From assembly GCF_000527175.1 (NCBI RefSeq), contig NZ_AZUR01000001.1, positions 1,151,011 through 1,215,010 of the forward strand: 64,000 nt of DNA. The letters are read 5' to 3'. Positions 1-8,645 of this stretch are shown here, piece after piece (positions within the stretch are counted from its first letter, which is position 1; each line of letters begins with the position of its first letter). The notes below the pieces were generated by a model. It searched no databases. It saw nothing but the letters and a program-made list of their open reading frames with translations, and was not told the DNA's origin. The DNA is from Pseudogulbenkiania sp. MAI-1. GTDB lineage: Bacteria; Pseudomonadota; Gammaproteobacteria; Burkholderiales; Chromobacteriaceae. The position numbers and the translations under genes are program-made.

Positions 1-543
1 CTCGGCGACGGTATCCTGGCCTGGCTGCCGATGGCGGGCCAGCGCATGTCGATGGTGTGGTCGACGCCCGATCCGCAGTCGCTGCTGGAACTCGACGCCG
101 AAACGCTGGCCGAAACCGTGGCGGCCACCGGCGATTACGCACTCGGCGGATTGAAGGTGATCACGCCGGCGGCGGCCTTTCCGTTGCGCTTGATCCGTCC
201 ACAAAGTACTGTGAAAGAGCGGGTGGCGCTGGTCGGCGACGCGGCGCATACCGTCCATCCGCTGGCGGGGCAGGGGGTCAACCTCGGCTTCCAGGATGCG
301 GCGACGCTGGCCGGGCTGGTGCAGGATCAGCGCGACCCCGGCGACTGGCTGCTATTGCGCCGCTATGCGCGCCAGCGCAAGGAGGCGGTGGTCACCATGC
401 AGACCACCTGCGATGCGCTGTTCGCGCTGTTCCACCAACGCGAATTGCCGGGGCTGCCATGGCTGCGCAACGCCGGTCTGAGCCTGACCAACCGCCTGGC
501 TCCGCTCAAGCGGCAATTCGCCCGCCATGCCATCGGTTTCTGA
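1..543 (+). CDS. UbiH/UbiF-type FAD-dependent monooxygenase, 3' part only
   Basis: The left edge cuts this gene; 180 codons remain, in frame from the first base. The fragment carries the second FAD-binding motif of the UbiH/VisC flavoprotein family (GDAAHTVHPLAGQGVN, about residues 79-94 of the fragment), followed by the usual LRRYxRxRK helix and an amphipathic C-terminus. These enzymes hydroxylate the aromatic ring of ubiquinone precursors at the membrane. Which ring position it acts on (UbiH, UbiF, UbiM or UbiI) cannot be decided from the C-terminal half. dsbC starts 15 bases downstream, so the two may be co-transcribed. Family assignment is firm, substrate is not. Confidence 0.85.
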   Translation, partial: LGDGILAWLPMAGQRMSMVWSTPDPQSLLELDAETLAETVAATGDYALGGLKVITPAAAFPLRLIRPQSTVKERVALVGDAAHTVHPLAGQGVNLGFQDAATLAGLVQDQRDPGDWLLLRRYARQRKEAVVTMQTTCDALFALFHQRELPGLPWLRNAGLSLTNRLAPLKRQFARHAIGF

Positions 544-558
544 ACAAGGAAAAAACGC

Positions 559-1293
559 ATGAATGCAACCCTGAAAAAACTGGCGCTGGCCACGCTGCTG
601 CTGTCGTCGGTAGCCTGCGCCGCCAAGGCGTCGGACCCGGACGTGGCCGAGGTGAAGAAGGCCTTCGCTGCCCGCTTCCCCGACCGCAAGGTGGAGAGCG
701 TCAACCCGACGCCGGTGAGCGGCATCTATGAGGTGGTGCTGTCCGGACGGCAGATCATCTATGTCGACGCCAGCGTCAAGCACCTCTTCGTCGGCGACCT
801 GATCGACGCCGAGAAGCGCGAGAGCCTGACCGAGAAACGCGTGGCCGAGTTGTCCAAGGTGGCGTGGAAGGATCTGCCGCTGGACGCGGCCCTGAAAGAG
901 GTGCGCGGCAGCGGCGCGCGCAAGGTGGCCATCTTCTCCGATCCGGACTGCCCGTTCTGCAAGCGTCTGGAGCGTGACACGCTGAAAGACGTGAACAACG
1001 TCACCATTTACACCTTCCTCTATCCGCTGACCCAGTTGCACCCCGACGCCATGCGCAAGTCGCGCCAGATCTGGTGCAGCAAGGACCGTGTCGGTAGCTG
1101 GACCGCGCACATGCGTCAGGGAGCCGAGCTGAGCGGTCCCGACAATTGCGATACCAGCGCGCTGGACAAGAACCAGACACTGGGGGCGAAGCTGGGCATC
1201 AACGGCACGCCGACGATGATCTTCGGTAACGGCCGCATGGTGTCCGGCGCCATTCCCGCCGCCGAATTCGAGAAGCACCTCAACGCCCAGTAA
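559..1293 (+). CDS. dsbC: thiol:disulfide interchange protein DsbC
   Basis: Periplasmic disulfide isomerase of 244 residues, close to the family's usual 235-245. An N-terminal signal peptide (about residues 1-24) precedes a DsbC/G dimerisation domain (about 25-95) and a thioredoxin fold with the active site CPFC at 131-134. The structural cysteine pair is at 173 and 197, and the cis-proline loop is NGTPT. The family reshuffles wrong disulfides in exported proteins and is kept reduced by DsbD. The ATG follows an AAGGA-type ribosome binding site 6-8 bases away. A Cys at position 20 near the signal cleavage site does not sit in a good lipobox. Confidence 0.93.
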   Translation: MNATLKKLALATLLLSSVACAAKASDPDVAEVKKAFAARFPDRKVESVNPTPVSGIYEVVLSGRQIIYVDASVKHLFVGDLIDAEKRESLTEKRVAELSKVAWKDLPLDAALKEVRGSGARKVAIFSDPDCPFCKRLERDTLKDVNNVTIYTFLYPLTQLHPDAMRKSRQIWCSKDRVGSWTAHMRQGAELSGPDNCDTSALDKNQTLGAKLGINGTPTMIFGNGRMVSGAIPAAEFEKHLNAQ

Positions 1294-1301
1294 ACCCGCG
1301 C

Positions 1302-2015
1302 ATGCAGCCGGAGCGGAGTGCCGATCCAGGTGTAGACGGGCCGCTGACCGCCTGGTATCGAGCGCTGACGGCTCGTGAGCGGCTGATGCTGGCGCTGAGC
1401 CTGTCGCTGGCCCTGCACGCCGCCGCTCTGCTGCTGCCGGGCCCGCCGCCGCGCGCGGCGAGCGTGCCCGGCATGCTCAGCGTGCTGCTGTCCCCTTCTC
1501 CTTCTTCCGGGCGGCTCTTCCCCGAGGGTCGTTTCAGCTCCTCTGAGGTGCCGCTCCCATCGCTGTCGGGTCTGTCGGTCCAAGCTCATTCCCATGAGTA
1601 CGGCACGGGTGATGAGCCGCGCCGGGTGCCCGCGGCCGTGGTGGCGAGCGAACCGCTGGCCGCCACGGCGGATGCCTCCGCCCCCCTGACGATGCAGCCC
1701 GCCTCCGCACTGCCCGGGACGGAGGCGGGCGGGTATTTCCCGGCGACGGCGCTGGATGTGCCGGCCCAGCCCTTGCAGCCTATCGTCTTCACGCTGCCGC
1801 CGGATGCCCCGGCCGGCGAGGCACGGCTGATGGTGAGGGTCTACATTAATGAACAGGGTGGGGTCGACGCGGTCGAGCCCGAGCAGCCCGATCCCTCCGG
1901 AGTGCTCGAGCGCGAGGCGCTCCGCGTTTTCCTGCCAATCCGCTTTGCGCCGGCGCAGCGGCATGGACTGGCAGTGAAGAGCTACAAGCGCATCGAGGTG
2001 CGCATGCAAAATTAA
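1302..2015 (+). CDS. TonB-like energy transducer (TonB C-terminal domain protein)
   Basis: A 237-residue protein with one N-terminal membrane segment (about residues 29-47, rich in Leu/Ala), a long Pro/Ser/Ala-rich periplasmic linker, and a C-terminal domain beginning near ARLMVRVYINEQG that resembles TonB_C. This is the architecture of TonB-family proteins, which couple the proton-motive force to outer-membrane transporters. It starts 8 bases after dsbC, so co-transcription is likely. No exbB/exbD or TonB-dependent receptor lies in the window, so the partner is unknown. It is shorter and less proline-rich than classical TonB and could be a paralogue with another role. Confidence 0.7.
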   Translation: MQPERSADPGVDGPLTAWYRALTARERLMLALSLSLALHAAALLLPGPPPRAASVPGMLSVLLSPSPSSGRLFPEGRFSSSEVPLPSLSGLSVQAHSHEYGTGDEPRRVPAAVVASEPLAATADASAPLTMQPASALPGTEAGGYFPATALDVPAQPLQPIVFTLPPDAPAGEARLMVRVYINEQGGVDAVEPEQPDPSGVLEREALRVFLPIRFAPAQRHGLAVKSYKRIEVRMQN

Positions 2016-2116
2016 AACGTTTGTTTTATTTGTGCTAGAGTACCTTCCGTCGAGCCGGGCAACCGGCACCCTTATGCAACGGGAGGAGCGTCTCCCAACC
2101 ACTCAGAGGAATGAAC

Positions 2117-2377
2117 ATGTCTGATCTGCAAACGCTGTTCGCCCAGGCCCAGGCCGACGTGAAGACCCTGGCCGAGCGGCCGGACAACCAGACCCTGCTG
2201 CAGCTCTATGCCCTCTACAAGCAGGCGACCGACGGCGACGTGCAGGGCGAGCGGCCGGGCATGATGGACTTCATCAACCGCGCCAAGTACGACGCCTGGG
2301 ACAAGATCAAGGGCATGAGCGCCGAAGAGGCGATGCAGGGGTATGTGGATGTGGTCCGCAAGCTGATGAGCGAGTGA
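2117..2377 (+). CDS. acyl-CoA-binding protein (ACBP)
   Basis: An 86-residue four-helix ACBP-family protein that binds and buffers long-chain acyl-CoA esters in the cytoplasm. Family signatures are visible: LLQLYALYKQATDGD and the later helix around AKYDAWDKIKGMSAEEAM, including the Tyr, Lys and Trp residues that line the acyl-CoA site. Two in-frame ATGs exist. The first (2111) directly abuts the AGAGGA ribosome binding site at 2105-2110; the second (2117) sits 6 bases after it, so I chose the second. A strong terminator follows, so the gene is probably monocistronic or the end of its unit. Confidence 0.9.
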   Translation: MSDLQTLFAQAQADVKTLAERPDNQTLLQLYALYKQATDGDVQGERPGMMDFINRAKYDAWDKIKGMSAEEAMQGYVDVVRKLMSE

Positions 2378-2399
2378 ACCCTGCTCGGCGGCAGATAGA

Positions 2400-2426
2400 A
2401 CCGGTGGCGATCCCACCGGTTTTTTC
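2400..2426 (+). terminator. Rho-independent terminator after the ACBP gene
   Basis: A perfect 8-bp stem, ACCGGTGG (2400-2407) with CCACCGGT (2413-2420), encloses a 5-base loop and is followed by six T residues. It separates the ACBP gene from the rhamnose operon. Confidence 0.92.
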
Positions 2427-2515
2427 ATGTCCGGCCGCCAGAACCGCTAGAATACCCCGCTGGAATGACAGATTGCCGCGTCCGTGCGGCGGGCAGCACA
2501 AGGGGAAAGCAGACG

Positions 2516-3577
2516 ATGATTCTGGTGACGGGCGGGGCGGGCTTCATCGGGGCCAATTTTGTCAGGCTGTGGCTGGAGCGGGGCGACGAGCCGGTGCTGG
2601 TGCTCGACAAGCTGACCTACTCCGGCAACGCCGACAACCTGCAGCCTTATCTCGATGAGGGCCGGGTGACGCTGGTGCGCGGCGACATCGGCGATACGGC
2701 CCTGCTGGAGAAGCTGCTGGCCGAGCACCGTCCGCGCGCCATCCTCAACTTCGCCGCCGAGAGCCACGTCGATCGTTCGATCCACGGTCCGGCGGTGTTC
2801 ATCGAGACCAATATCGACGGCACCTTCCGCCTGCTGCAGGCGGCCACGGCCTACTGGTCGGCGCTGCCGGCCGAAGACAAGGCGGCGTTCCGCTTCCTGC
2901 ACGTGTCCACCGACGAGGTGTTCGGTTCGCTGGGCGAGCATGACGCGCCGTTCTGCGAGACCACGCCGTATGCGCCCAACAGTCCCTACGCCGCGTCCAA
3001 GGCGGCCTCCGACCATCTGGTGCGTGCCTGGCACCATACCTACGGCTTGCCGGTGCTGACCAGCAACTGCTCCAACAACTACGGGCCGTACCAGTTCCCG
3101 GAAAAGCTGATTCCGCTGATGATCGACCGTGCACTCGACGGCCAGCCCTTGCCGGTGTACGGCGACGGCCGCCAGATCCGCGACTGGCTCTACGTCGAGG
3201 ACCACTGCCGCGCGCTGATGGCGGTGCTGGAGCGCGGCCGGGTCGGCGAGGTGTACGCCATCGGCGGCTCGTGCGAGAAAACCAATCTCGAGGTGGTTGA
3301 GACCTTGTGCGCCACGCTCGACGCCTGCCGCCCGCGTGCCGACGGGGTGTCCTACCGGGAGCAGATCGCCTTCGTCGCCGACCGCCCCGGCCACGATCGG
3401 CGCTATGCCATCGACGCCGGCAAGATGCGCCGCGAGCTGGGCTGGACGCCGCAGGAGACCTTCGCCAGCGGGATCGAGCGCACCGTGGCCTGGTACCTGG
3501 GCTATCCGGAATGGGTGGCAGCGGTGAAGAGCGGCACCTATCGCGACTGGCTCGTCCAGCACTATGGGGCCAACTGA
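2516..3577 (+). CDS. rfbB: dTDP-glucose 4,6-dehydratase
   Basis: Second step of dTDP-L-rhamnose synthesis: oxidation, dehydration and reduction of dTDP-glucose to the 4-keto-6-deoxy sugar. The 353-residue protein is an extended SDR with the NAD motif GGAGFIG at 6-12, the catalytic Thr-Asp-Glu at 132-134, and YAASK at 158-162. The frame is open upstream to 2465, but the Rossmann fold starts at MILVTGG and an AGGGGA site lies 9 bases before this ATG. It is the first gene of rfbBDAC; its TGA overlaps the ATG of rfbD by one base. Confidence 0.96.
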   Translation: MILVTGGAGFIGANFVRLWLERGDEPVLVLDKLTYSGNADNLQPYLDEGRVTLVRGDIGDTALLEKLLAEHRPRAILNFAAESHVDRSIHGPAVFIETNIDGTFRLLQAATAYWSALPAEDKAAFRFLHVSTDEVFGSLGEHDAPFCETTPYAPNSPYAASKAASDHLVRAWHHTYGLPVLTSNCSNNYGPYQFPEKLIPLMIDRALDGQPLPVYGDGRQIRDWLYVEDHCRALMAVLERGRVGEVYAIGGSCEKTNLEVVETLCATLDACRPRADGVSYREQIAFVADRPGHDRRYAIDAGKMRRELGWTPQETFASGIERTVAWYLGYPEWVAAVKSGTYRDWLVQHYGAN

Positions 3578-4470
3578 TGCGCATCCTGTTGACTGGCGGC
3601 AGCGGACAGCTCGGCTTCGAGCTGCGCCGCAGCCTGGCGCTCTACGGCAAGCTGTGGGCGCCGGGGCGGGACGAGCTCGATCTGGCGCACCCGGACCGGC
3701 TGGCGGGGCCGGTGCTCGGCTTCGCGCCCGACCTGATCGTCAACGCCGCCGCCTATACCGCGGTCGACCGCGCCGAGGCCGAGCCGGAGCTGGCGGAGCG
3801 GGTGAACGCCGAGGCGCCGTCCGAACTGGCCAACCTGGCCGAACACCTGGGCGCGACCCTGCTGCATTTTTCCACCGATTACGTCTTCGATGGAACTGGG
3901 ACAGAACCCTATCGGGAGAGCGACCCGACCCGTCCCTTGAGCGTGTACGGCCGCACCAAGCGCGACGGCGAGCTGGCGGTGATGAGCGAGTGCTCGCGCC
4001 ATTACGTGCTGCGCACCAGTTGGGTCTACGGCAGCGTCGGCGGCAACTTCGTCAAGACCATCCTGCGCCTGGCCGCGCAACGCGATACGCTGAACGTGGT
4101 GCACGACCAGGTCGGCGCGCCGACCGCGGCGATGCTGATCGCCGACGTCACCGCATTGCTCGTCGCGCGCCTGCGGGAAGGGCGGGTGCCGCCGTACGGC
4201 CTCTACCATCTGGCGGCGGCGGGCGAGACCTCATGGTATGGTTTCGCCAGCGCCATCGTCGACGCCGCGCAGCGCGCCGGACAGGGGCTGCTGCTGCAGC
4301 CCGGCGCGATCCGGGCGATCCCGGCAGCCGACTACCCGACGGCGGCGACGCGCCCGGCCAACTCGCGGCTCGACACCCACAAACTGCGCGCCGCGCTCGG
4401 CATCGTGCTGCCGGACTGGCGCCATCACTTGCAGCTGGTGCTGCAACAGCTTTCCGTCCGACAAGGCTAA
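3577..4470 (+). CDS. rfbD: dTDP-4-dehydrorhamnose reductase
   Basis: Last step of dTDP-L-rhamnose synthesis, NAD(P)H-dependent reduction of dTDP-4-dehydrorhamnose. The 297-residue SDR has GGSGQLG at 7-13, the STDYVFDG motif at 99-106 and YGRTK at 124-128. The ATG shares its A with the rfbB stop (TGATG), so the two are probably translationally coupled. It lies between rfbB and rfbA in a tight operon. Confidence 0.95.
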   Translation: MRILLTGGSGQLGFELRRSLALYGKLWAPGRDELDLAHPDRLAGPVLGFAPDLIVNAAAYTAVDRAEAEPELAERVNAEAPSELANLAEHLGATLLHFSTDYVFDGTGTEPYRESDPTRPLSVYGRTKRDGELAVMSECSRHYVLRTSWVYGSVGGNFVKTILRLAAQRDTLNVVHDQVGAPTAAMLIADVTALLVARLREGRVPPYGLYHLAAAGETSWYGFASAIVDAAQRAGQGLLLQPGAIRAIPAADYPTAATRPANSRLDTHKLRAALGIVLPDWRHHLQLVLQQLSVRQG

Positions 4471-4474
4471 TCCC

Positions 4475-5359
4475 ATGGCTCAACGCAAAGGCATCATCCT
4501 CGCCGGCGGCTCCGGCACCCGGCTCTATCCGGTCACCTTGGGGGTGTCCAAGCAGCTCTTGCCGGTGTACGACAAGCCGATGATCTACTACCCGCTCAGC
4601 ACCCTGATGCTGGCCGGCATCCGCGACGTGCTGATCATTTCCACGCCGCAGGACACGCCGCGCTTCCAGCAGTTGCTGGGCGACGGCAGCCAGTGGGGCA
4701 TGAGCCTCGGCTACGCGGTGCAGCCCAGTCCGGACGGCATCGCCCAGGCTTTCCTGATCGGCGAGCCTTTCCTCGCTGACCAGCCCTCGGCGCTGGTGTT
4801 GGGCGACAACCTGTTCTTCGGCCATGATCTGGCCGGCAAGATGAGGCAGGCGGCGGCGGGCGGGCAGGGCGCCACGGTGTTCGCCTACCCGGTGCACGAT
4901 CCGGAGCGCTACGGGGTGGTGGAGTTCGATGCCGCCGGCCACGCCGTCAGCCTGGAGGAGAAGCCGGCGCAGCCGAAATCGCGCTACGCCGTGACCGGGC
5001 TGTACTTCTACGACGGGCAGGTGGTCGATTTCGCCCGCGAACTGCGCCCATCGGCGCGTGGCGAGTTGGAGATCACCGACATCAACAGCCGCTATCTGGC
5101 CGCCGGCCAGCTCGACGTGCAGGTGATGGGGCGCGGTTACGCCTGGCTCGATACCGGCACCCACGAGTCGCTGCTGGAGGCCAGCCAGTTCATCGCGACG
5201 CTGGAGAAACGGCAGGGGCTGAAGATCGGCAGCCCGGAGGAGGTGGCCTGGCGCAGCGGCTTCATCGACGACGCAGAGCTCGCGCGGCTGGCCGAGCCGA
5301 TGAAGAAGAACGGTTACGGCCAGTACCTGCTGTCGCTGTTGAACGAACGCATCTTCTGA
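4475..5359 (+). CDS. rfbA: glucose-1-phosphate thymidylyltransferase
   Basis: First step of the pathway: glucose-1-phosphate plus dTTP to dTDP-glucose. The 294-residue nucleotidyltransferase has the signature GGSGTRLYP at 11-19 and ends with the family's typical KKNGYGQYL region. The frame is open far upstream inside rfbD, but homology begins at MAQRKGIILAGG, just 4 bases after the rfbD stop. It is the third gene of the operon. Confidence 0.96.
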   Translation: MAQRKGIILAGGSGTRLYPVTLGVSKQLLPVYDKPMIYYPLSTLMLAGIRDVLIISTPQDTPRFQQLLGDGSQWGMSLGYAVQPSPDGIAQAFLIGEPFLADQPSALVLGDNLFFGHDLAGKMRQAAAGGQGATVFAYPVHDPERYGVVEFDAAGHAVSLEEKPAQPKSRYAVTGLYFYDGQVVDFARELRPSARGELEITDINSRYLAAGQLDVQVMGRGYAWLDTGTHESLLEASQFIATLEKRQGLKIGSPEEVAWRSGFIDDAELARLAEPMKKNGYGQYLLSLLNERIF

Positions 5360-5366
5360 GGTCGGT

Positions 5367-5909
5367 ATGAAAGTCATCGAGACGGCGCTGAACGGACTCG
5401 TGCTGCTGGAGCCGACGGTGTTCAAGGATGCGCGCGGCGAGTTCTGCGAGACCTTCAACGCACGCCGCTTCGCCGCGCTGATCGGGCGCGAGGTGAACTT
5501 CGTGCAGGATAACCGTTCGTTCTCGCTGCCGGGCGTGCTGCGCGGGCTGCATTACCAGCACGCTCATCCGCAGGGCAAGCTGGTGCAGGTGACGCAAGGA
5601 GCGGTGTGGGACGTGGCGGTGGACCTGCGGCGCTCCTCGCCGAGCTTCGGGCAGTGGTACGGGGTGACGCTGTCGGCGGAGAACCGGCGCCAGCTATGGA
5701 TTCCGGAGGGCTTCGCGCACGGCTTCCTGGCGCTGCAGGACGGGGCCGAGTTCTGTTACAAGGTCAGCGATTACTGGCATGCCGGCGACGAGTACTGCAT
5801 CCGCTGGGACGACCCGGCGCTGGCGATAGCGTGGCCGCTGACGGGGGAGCCGGTGCTGTCGGACAAGGACAGGCAGGGGGTGAGTCTGGCCGAGGCGCCG
5901 CTGTTCTAA
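5367..5909 (+). CDS. rfbC: dTDP-4-dehydrorhamnose 3,5-epimerase
   Basis: Third step of dTDP-L-rhamnose synthesis, a cupin epimerase of 180 residues. The catalytic His is in GLHYQ (His62), with Lys71 and Tyr131 at the expected family positions. A GAGG ribosome binding site precedes the ATG. It is the last gene of rfbBDAC; no rhamnosyltransferase follows. Its TAA stop overlaps the TAG stop of modC on the opposite strand, with no terminator between the two convergent operons. Confidence 0.95.
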   Translation: MKVIETALNGLVLLEPTVFKDARGEFCETFNARRFAALIGREVNFVQDNRSFSLPGVLRGLHYQHAHPQGKLVQVTQGAVWDVAVDLRRSSPSFGQWYGVTLSAENRRQLWIPEGFAHGFLALQDGAEFCYKVSDYWHAGDEYCIRWDDPALAIAWPLTGEPVLSDKDRQGVSLAEAPLF

Positions 5910-6787
5910 CCGGTCCGCGCCGGCAGCAGCAGCGGGCTGAAGGCGCGGGTGGACAGGCAGAGGCGGTCGCCGCAATCCAGCCCCTGCGCCTCCTCGTCGC
6001 TGGCGATCACCTCGATGATGTCGTGGCCGACGCGCAGCGTCAGCAGCCACACCACGTCGCTCCGGCGCTTGGCCAGCACCTCGGCGTCGAGCGATAGCCG
6101 GTCATGCGCCCGCGCCTGGCCGATGAACACCTCATGCGGCGTGCCGCGCATGGTCAGCGTGCCGGCCTGGCATTGCCAGACCTCGTCCGCCAGCCGGAAC
6201 ACTTCCCCGATGTCGTGGCTGACCAGCAGCGTGGTCAGGCCGAGGCGGCGCTGCAGCGCCAGCAGCTCGTCCTGCAGGCCGCGGCGCAGCGCCGGGTCGA
6301 GCGCCGACAGCGGCTCGTCCAAGAGCAGCAGCGCCGGCTTGGGCGCCAGGGCGCGCGCCAGCGCCACGCGCTGACGCTGGCCGCCGGAGAGCTCGTGCGG
6401 GCGCCGCTCGGCCAGGGCGTCGAGGCCGGTCAGCGCCAGCAGCTCGTCCACCCAGCTGCCGGCGTCGCGTCCGACGCCGAACGCCACGTTCTGGCGCACG
6501 CTCATGCGCGGGAACAGCGCGTAATCCTGGAACACCATGCCGACGCGGCGCCGCTGCGGAGGCAGGCAGATGCCCCGCGCCGCGTCGAACCACACCTCGC
6601 CGTTGACCACCAGCCGCCCGGCGGCCGGCCGTTCCAGCCCGGCCAGCAGCCGGAGCAGCGTGCTCTTGCCGCTGCCGGAGGGACCGAACAGCGTCAGCAG
6701 GCGGCCGCGCTGCAGCGTGCCGGCCATGGCCAGCGCGAAGCGGTCCGATCCAGTGCTGCGCTGGAACTGCAGGTCGAACTCGATCAT
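5906..6787 (-). CDS. modC: molybdate ABC transporter ATP-binding protein
   Basis: ATPase of the high-affinity molybdate importer, 293 residues. Walker A GPSGSGKST (about 35-43), the ABC signature LSGGQRQRVALA and Walker B LLLLDEPLSALD are intact. The C-terminal third is a Mop/TOBE oxyanion-sensing domain. The ATG overlaps the modB stop by 4 bases (ATGA). It is the last gene of modE-modA-mop-modB-modC. The frame stays open upstream through modB, which is a shadow reading, not part of the gene. Confidence 0.94.
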   Translation of the reverse strand: MIEFDLQFQRSTGSDRFALAMAGTLQRGRLLTLFGPSGSGKSTLLRLLAGLERPAAGRLVVNGEVWFDAARGICLPPQRRRVGMVFQDYALFPRMSVRQNVAFGVGRDAGSWVDELLALTGLDALAERRPHELSGGQRQRVALARALAPKPALLLLDEPLSALDPALRRGLQDELLALQRRLGLTTLLVSHDIGEVFRLADEVWQCQAGTLTMRGTPHEVFIGQARAHDRLSLDAEVLAKRRSDVVWLLTLRVGHDIIEVIASDEEAQGLDCGDRLCLSTRAFSPLLLPARTG

Positions 6788-7464
6788 GCGGCGTCCTTTC
6801 CGTCGCGGCGGTTGAGCCAGTGCAGCAGGAACACCACGGCGAAGCTGAAGACGAACAGGATCAGCGAGTAGGCGTGCGCCACCGGGTAATCGTGCACTTC
6901 CACCTCGTTGTAGATGGCGATCGACGCGACGCGCGTCTCGTCCGGGATGTTGCCGCCGATCATCAGCACCAGGCCGAATTCGCCGACGGTGTGGGCGAAG
7001 GCCATCACCGTGCCGGCCAGCAGCGCCGGGCGGATGGTCGGCAGTTCCACTTGCCAGAGGGTCTGCCAGCGCGATTTGCCGAGCGTCCAGGCGGCCTCGC
7101 GCAGGCTCGCCGGCAGGTTGGCGAGCGCCGCCTGCACCGGCTGCACCATGAACGGCAGGCTGTAGAGCACCGAGCCCACCACCAGCCCCTCGAAGGTGAA
7201 CACCAAGCGCAGGTCGAAGGCCTGTTCCAGCCAGCGCCCGAGCGCGTTCTGCGGGCTCAGCGTCAGCAGCAGGTAGAAGCCCAGCACCGACGGCGGCAGC
7301 ACCAGCGGCATGCTGACCAGGGTTTGCACCAGCGGCTTGAGGCGCGAGCGCGAGTGGGCGATCCACGCCGCCAGCGGCACGCCGAGAAACAGCAACAGCA
7401 GCGTGGTGACGGCAGCGAGCCGGGCGGTGAGCCACAGCGGGGCGAGGTCGAGGGAGTCGGGCAT
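6784..7464 (-). CDS. modB: molybdate ABC transporter permease
   Basis: Inner-membrane channel of the molybdate importer, 226 residues with about five or six hydrophobic segments. The cytoplasmic loop near REAAWTLGKSRWQTLWQVELP matches the EAA coupling motif that docks on ModC. It starts 5 bases after the stop of the Mop-domain gene and overlaps modC by 4 bases, so the operon is tightly coupled. Confidence 0.94.
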   Translation of the reverse strand: MPDSLDLAPLWLTARLAAVTTLLLLFLGVPLAAWIAHSRSRLKPLVQTLVSMPLVLPPSVLGFYLLLTLSPQNALGRWLEQAFDLRLVFTFEGLVVGSVLYSLPFMVQPVQAALANLPASLREAAWTLGKSRWQTLWQVELPTIRPALLAGTVMAFAHTVGEFGLVLMIGGNIPDETRVASIAIYNEVEVHDYPVAHAYSLILFVFSFAVVFLLHWLNRRDGKDAA

Positions 7465-7469
7465 AGAGC

Positions 7470-7871
7470 TTAATCGTTGAGCAGGGTCATTTCGTTGGAT
7501 TTGATCAGCGCCTCGACCGCGTCGCCCGGGGTGAGTTCGAGCCGTTGCGCCGAGCGCGTGGTGATCAGCGCGGCCAGCGCATGCGGGCCGAAACGCAGCT
7601 CGACGCGGGTCAGCAGCGCGCCCTGGTGCAGTGCGACTACGCGGCAGGGCAGGCGGTTGCGCACGCTGAGGGCGCCGCCGAGCTCCTTGGCCAGCGCCAC
7701 TTCCTGTTCCTTGAACAGCAGCGTGACGGCGCTGCCGGGCGGGTGGCGCCGGGCGGGCTCCGGCTCGCCGACCAGCATCGCGGTGCAGGCCACGCCTTCG
7801 GTGACGACGTCGATCAGGGCGAGGCCGTCGCCGGCGGCGACGGCGCTGACGGTGGCGGGCAGGCGGTTCAT
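7470..7871 (-). CDS. di-Mop (TOBE) molybdate-binding protein
   Basis: A 133-residue protein made of two TOBE/Mop-like halves (about 1-65 and 68-133). The second half ends in the typical LTPGDAVEALIKSNEM motif, and both carry the Ser/Asn/Lys character of oxyanion-binding Mop folds. Such molbindins store or buffer molybdate or tungstate in the cytoplasm. The ATG overlaps the modA stop by 4 bases. It lies inside the mod operon between the binding protein and the permease, an uncommon place compared with modABC. Molybdate binding is inferred from family and context. Confidence 0.82.
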   Translation of the reverse strand: MNRLPATVSAVAAGDGLALIDVVTEGVACTAMLVGEPEPARRHPPGSAVTLLFKEQEVALAKELGGALSVRNRLPCRVVALHQGALLTRVELRFGPHALAALITTRSAQRLELTPGDAVEALIKSNEMTLLND

Positions 7872-8623
7872 GGCAGGCTGTAGCCGCTCTGTTCGAGGAT
7901 GCGGCGCGCCGGGGCGCTGAACAGGAAGTCGTAGAAGCGCTTCGCCGCTGCCGTCGGCGCCGCCTGGGGCTGGTGGATCAGCACCGCGCCCTGGGCGATC
8001 GGCTGGTAGGCCTGCTTCGGCACCTCGCGCCACTGTCCCTGGCCCTTCAGCTCGGGTGCCAGCACCACCGACTTGGCGGTGAAGCCGATCTCGGCCACGC
8101 CGCTCTGGATGTACTGGCTGGCCTGGGCGATGCTGTCGCCGTAGACCAGCTTGGGCGTCACCGTTTCGGTCAGCTTGTAGTAGTTGAGGGCGTTCAGGGC
8201 CTCGCGGCCATACGGTGCGGTCTTGGGATTGGCCAGCGCGATCTTGCGCACGCCGTCCGTGGCCAGCGCCTGCTGCCAGCGGTTGAGATCGGCCCCGCGC
8301 GTGCTCCATACCACCAGCGTGCCCAGCGCATAGGGCTTGGGCGGGGCGCTGGTGAGGCCCTTGCTTGCCAGTTCCTGCGGGAAGTCCATGTCGGCCGACA
8401 GGAACACCTCGAACGGCGCGCCGTTGGCGATCTGCGTGGCGAGCTTGCCGGACGAGCCGAAGCTGCCCTTGGCGTCGATGCCGGTCTGCTGCTTGAAGGC
8501 GCGCGCCAGGTCGTCGAAGGCGTACTGCACGTTGGCGGCGACCGCTACGCTGACGGTTTCGGCCAGGGCGAGACCGGAGGGCAGGGCGAGGCTCAGGGCC
8601 AGCAGCAGGGGATGGAGTTTCAT
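7868..8623 (-). CDS. modA: periplasmic molybdate-binding protein
   Basis: Substrate-binding protein of the molybdate importer, 251 residues with a cleavable signal peptide (about 1-21, ending ALA). The family motif VAVAANVQYAFDDLAR and a Gly-Ser-Ser-Gly-Lys element near residues 56-60 fit the ModA oxyanion pocket. An AGGAAAA site lies upstream of the ATG. It is the second gene of the operon, 22 bases after modE. Confidence 0.94.
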   Translation of the reverse strand: MKLHPLLLALSLALPSGLALAETVSVAVAANVQYAFDDLARAFKQQTGIDAKGSFGSSGKLATQIANGAPFEVFLSADMDFPQELASKGLTSAPPKPYALGTLVVWSTRGADLNRWQQALATDGVRKIALANPKTAPYGREALNALNYYKLTETVTPKLVYGDSIAQASQYIQSGVAEIGFTAKSVVLAPELKGQGQWREVPKQAYQPIAQGAVLIHQPQAAPTAAAKRFYDFLFSAPARRILEQSGYSLP

Positions 8624-8645
8624 GCGAGTTTTCCTGTAGGGAGAA

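Noticed and set aside
2033..2041. Extended -10 (TGCTAGAGT) before the ACBP gene
   Set aside because: Plausible, but no matching -35 and overlapping low-complexity T-rich sequence; not strong enough to annotate.
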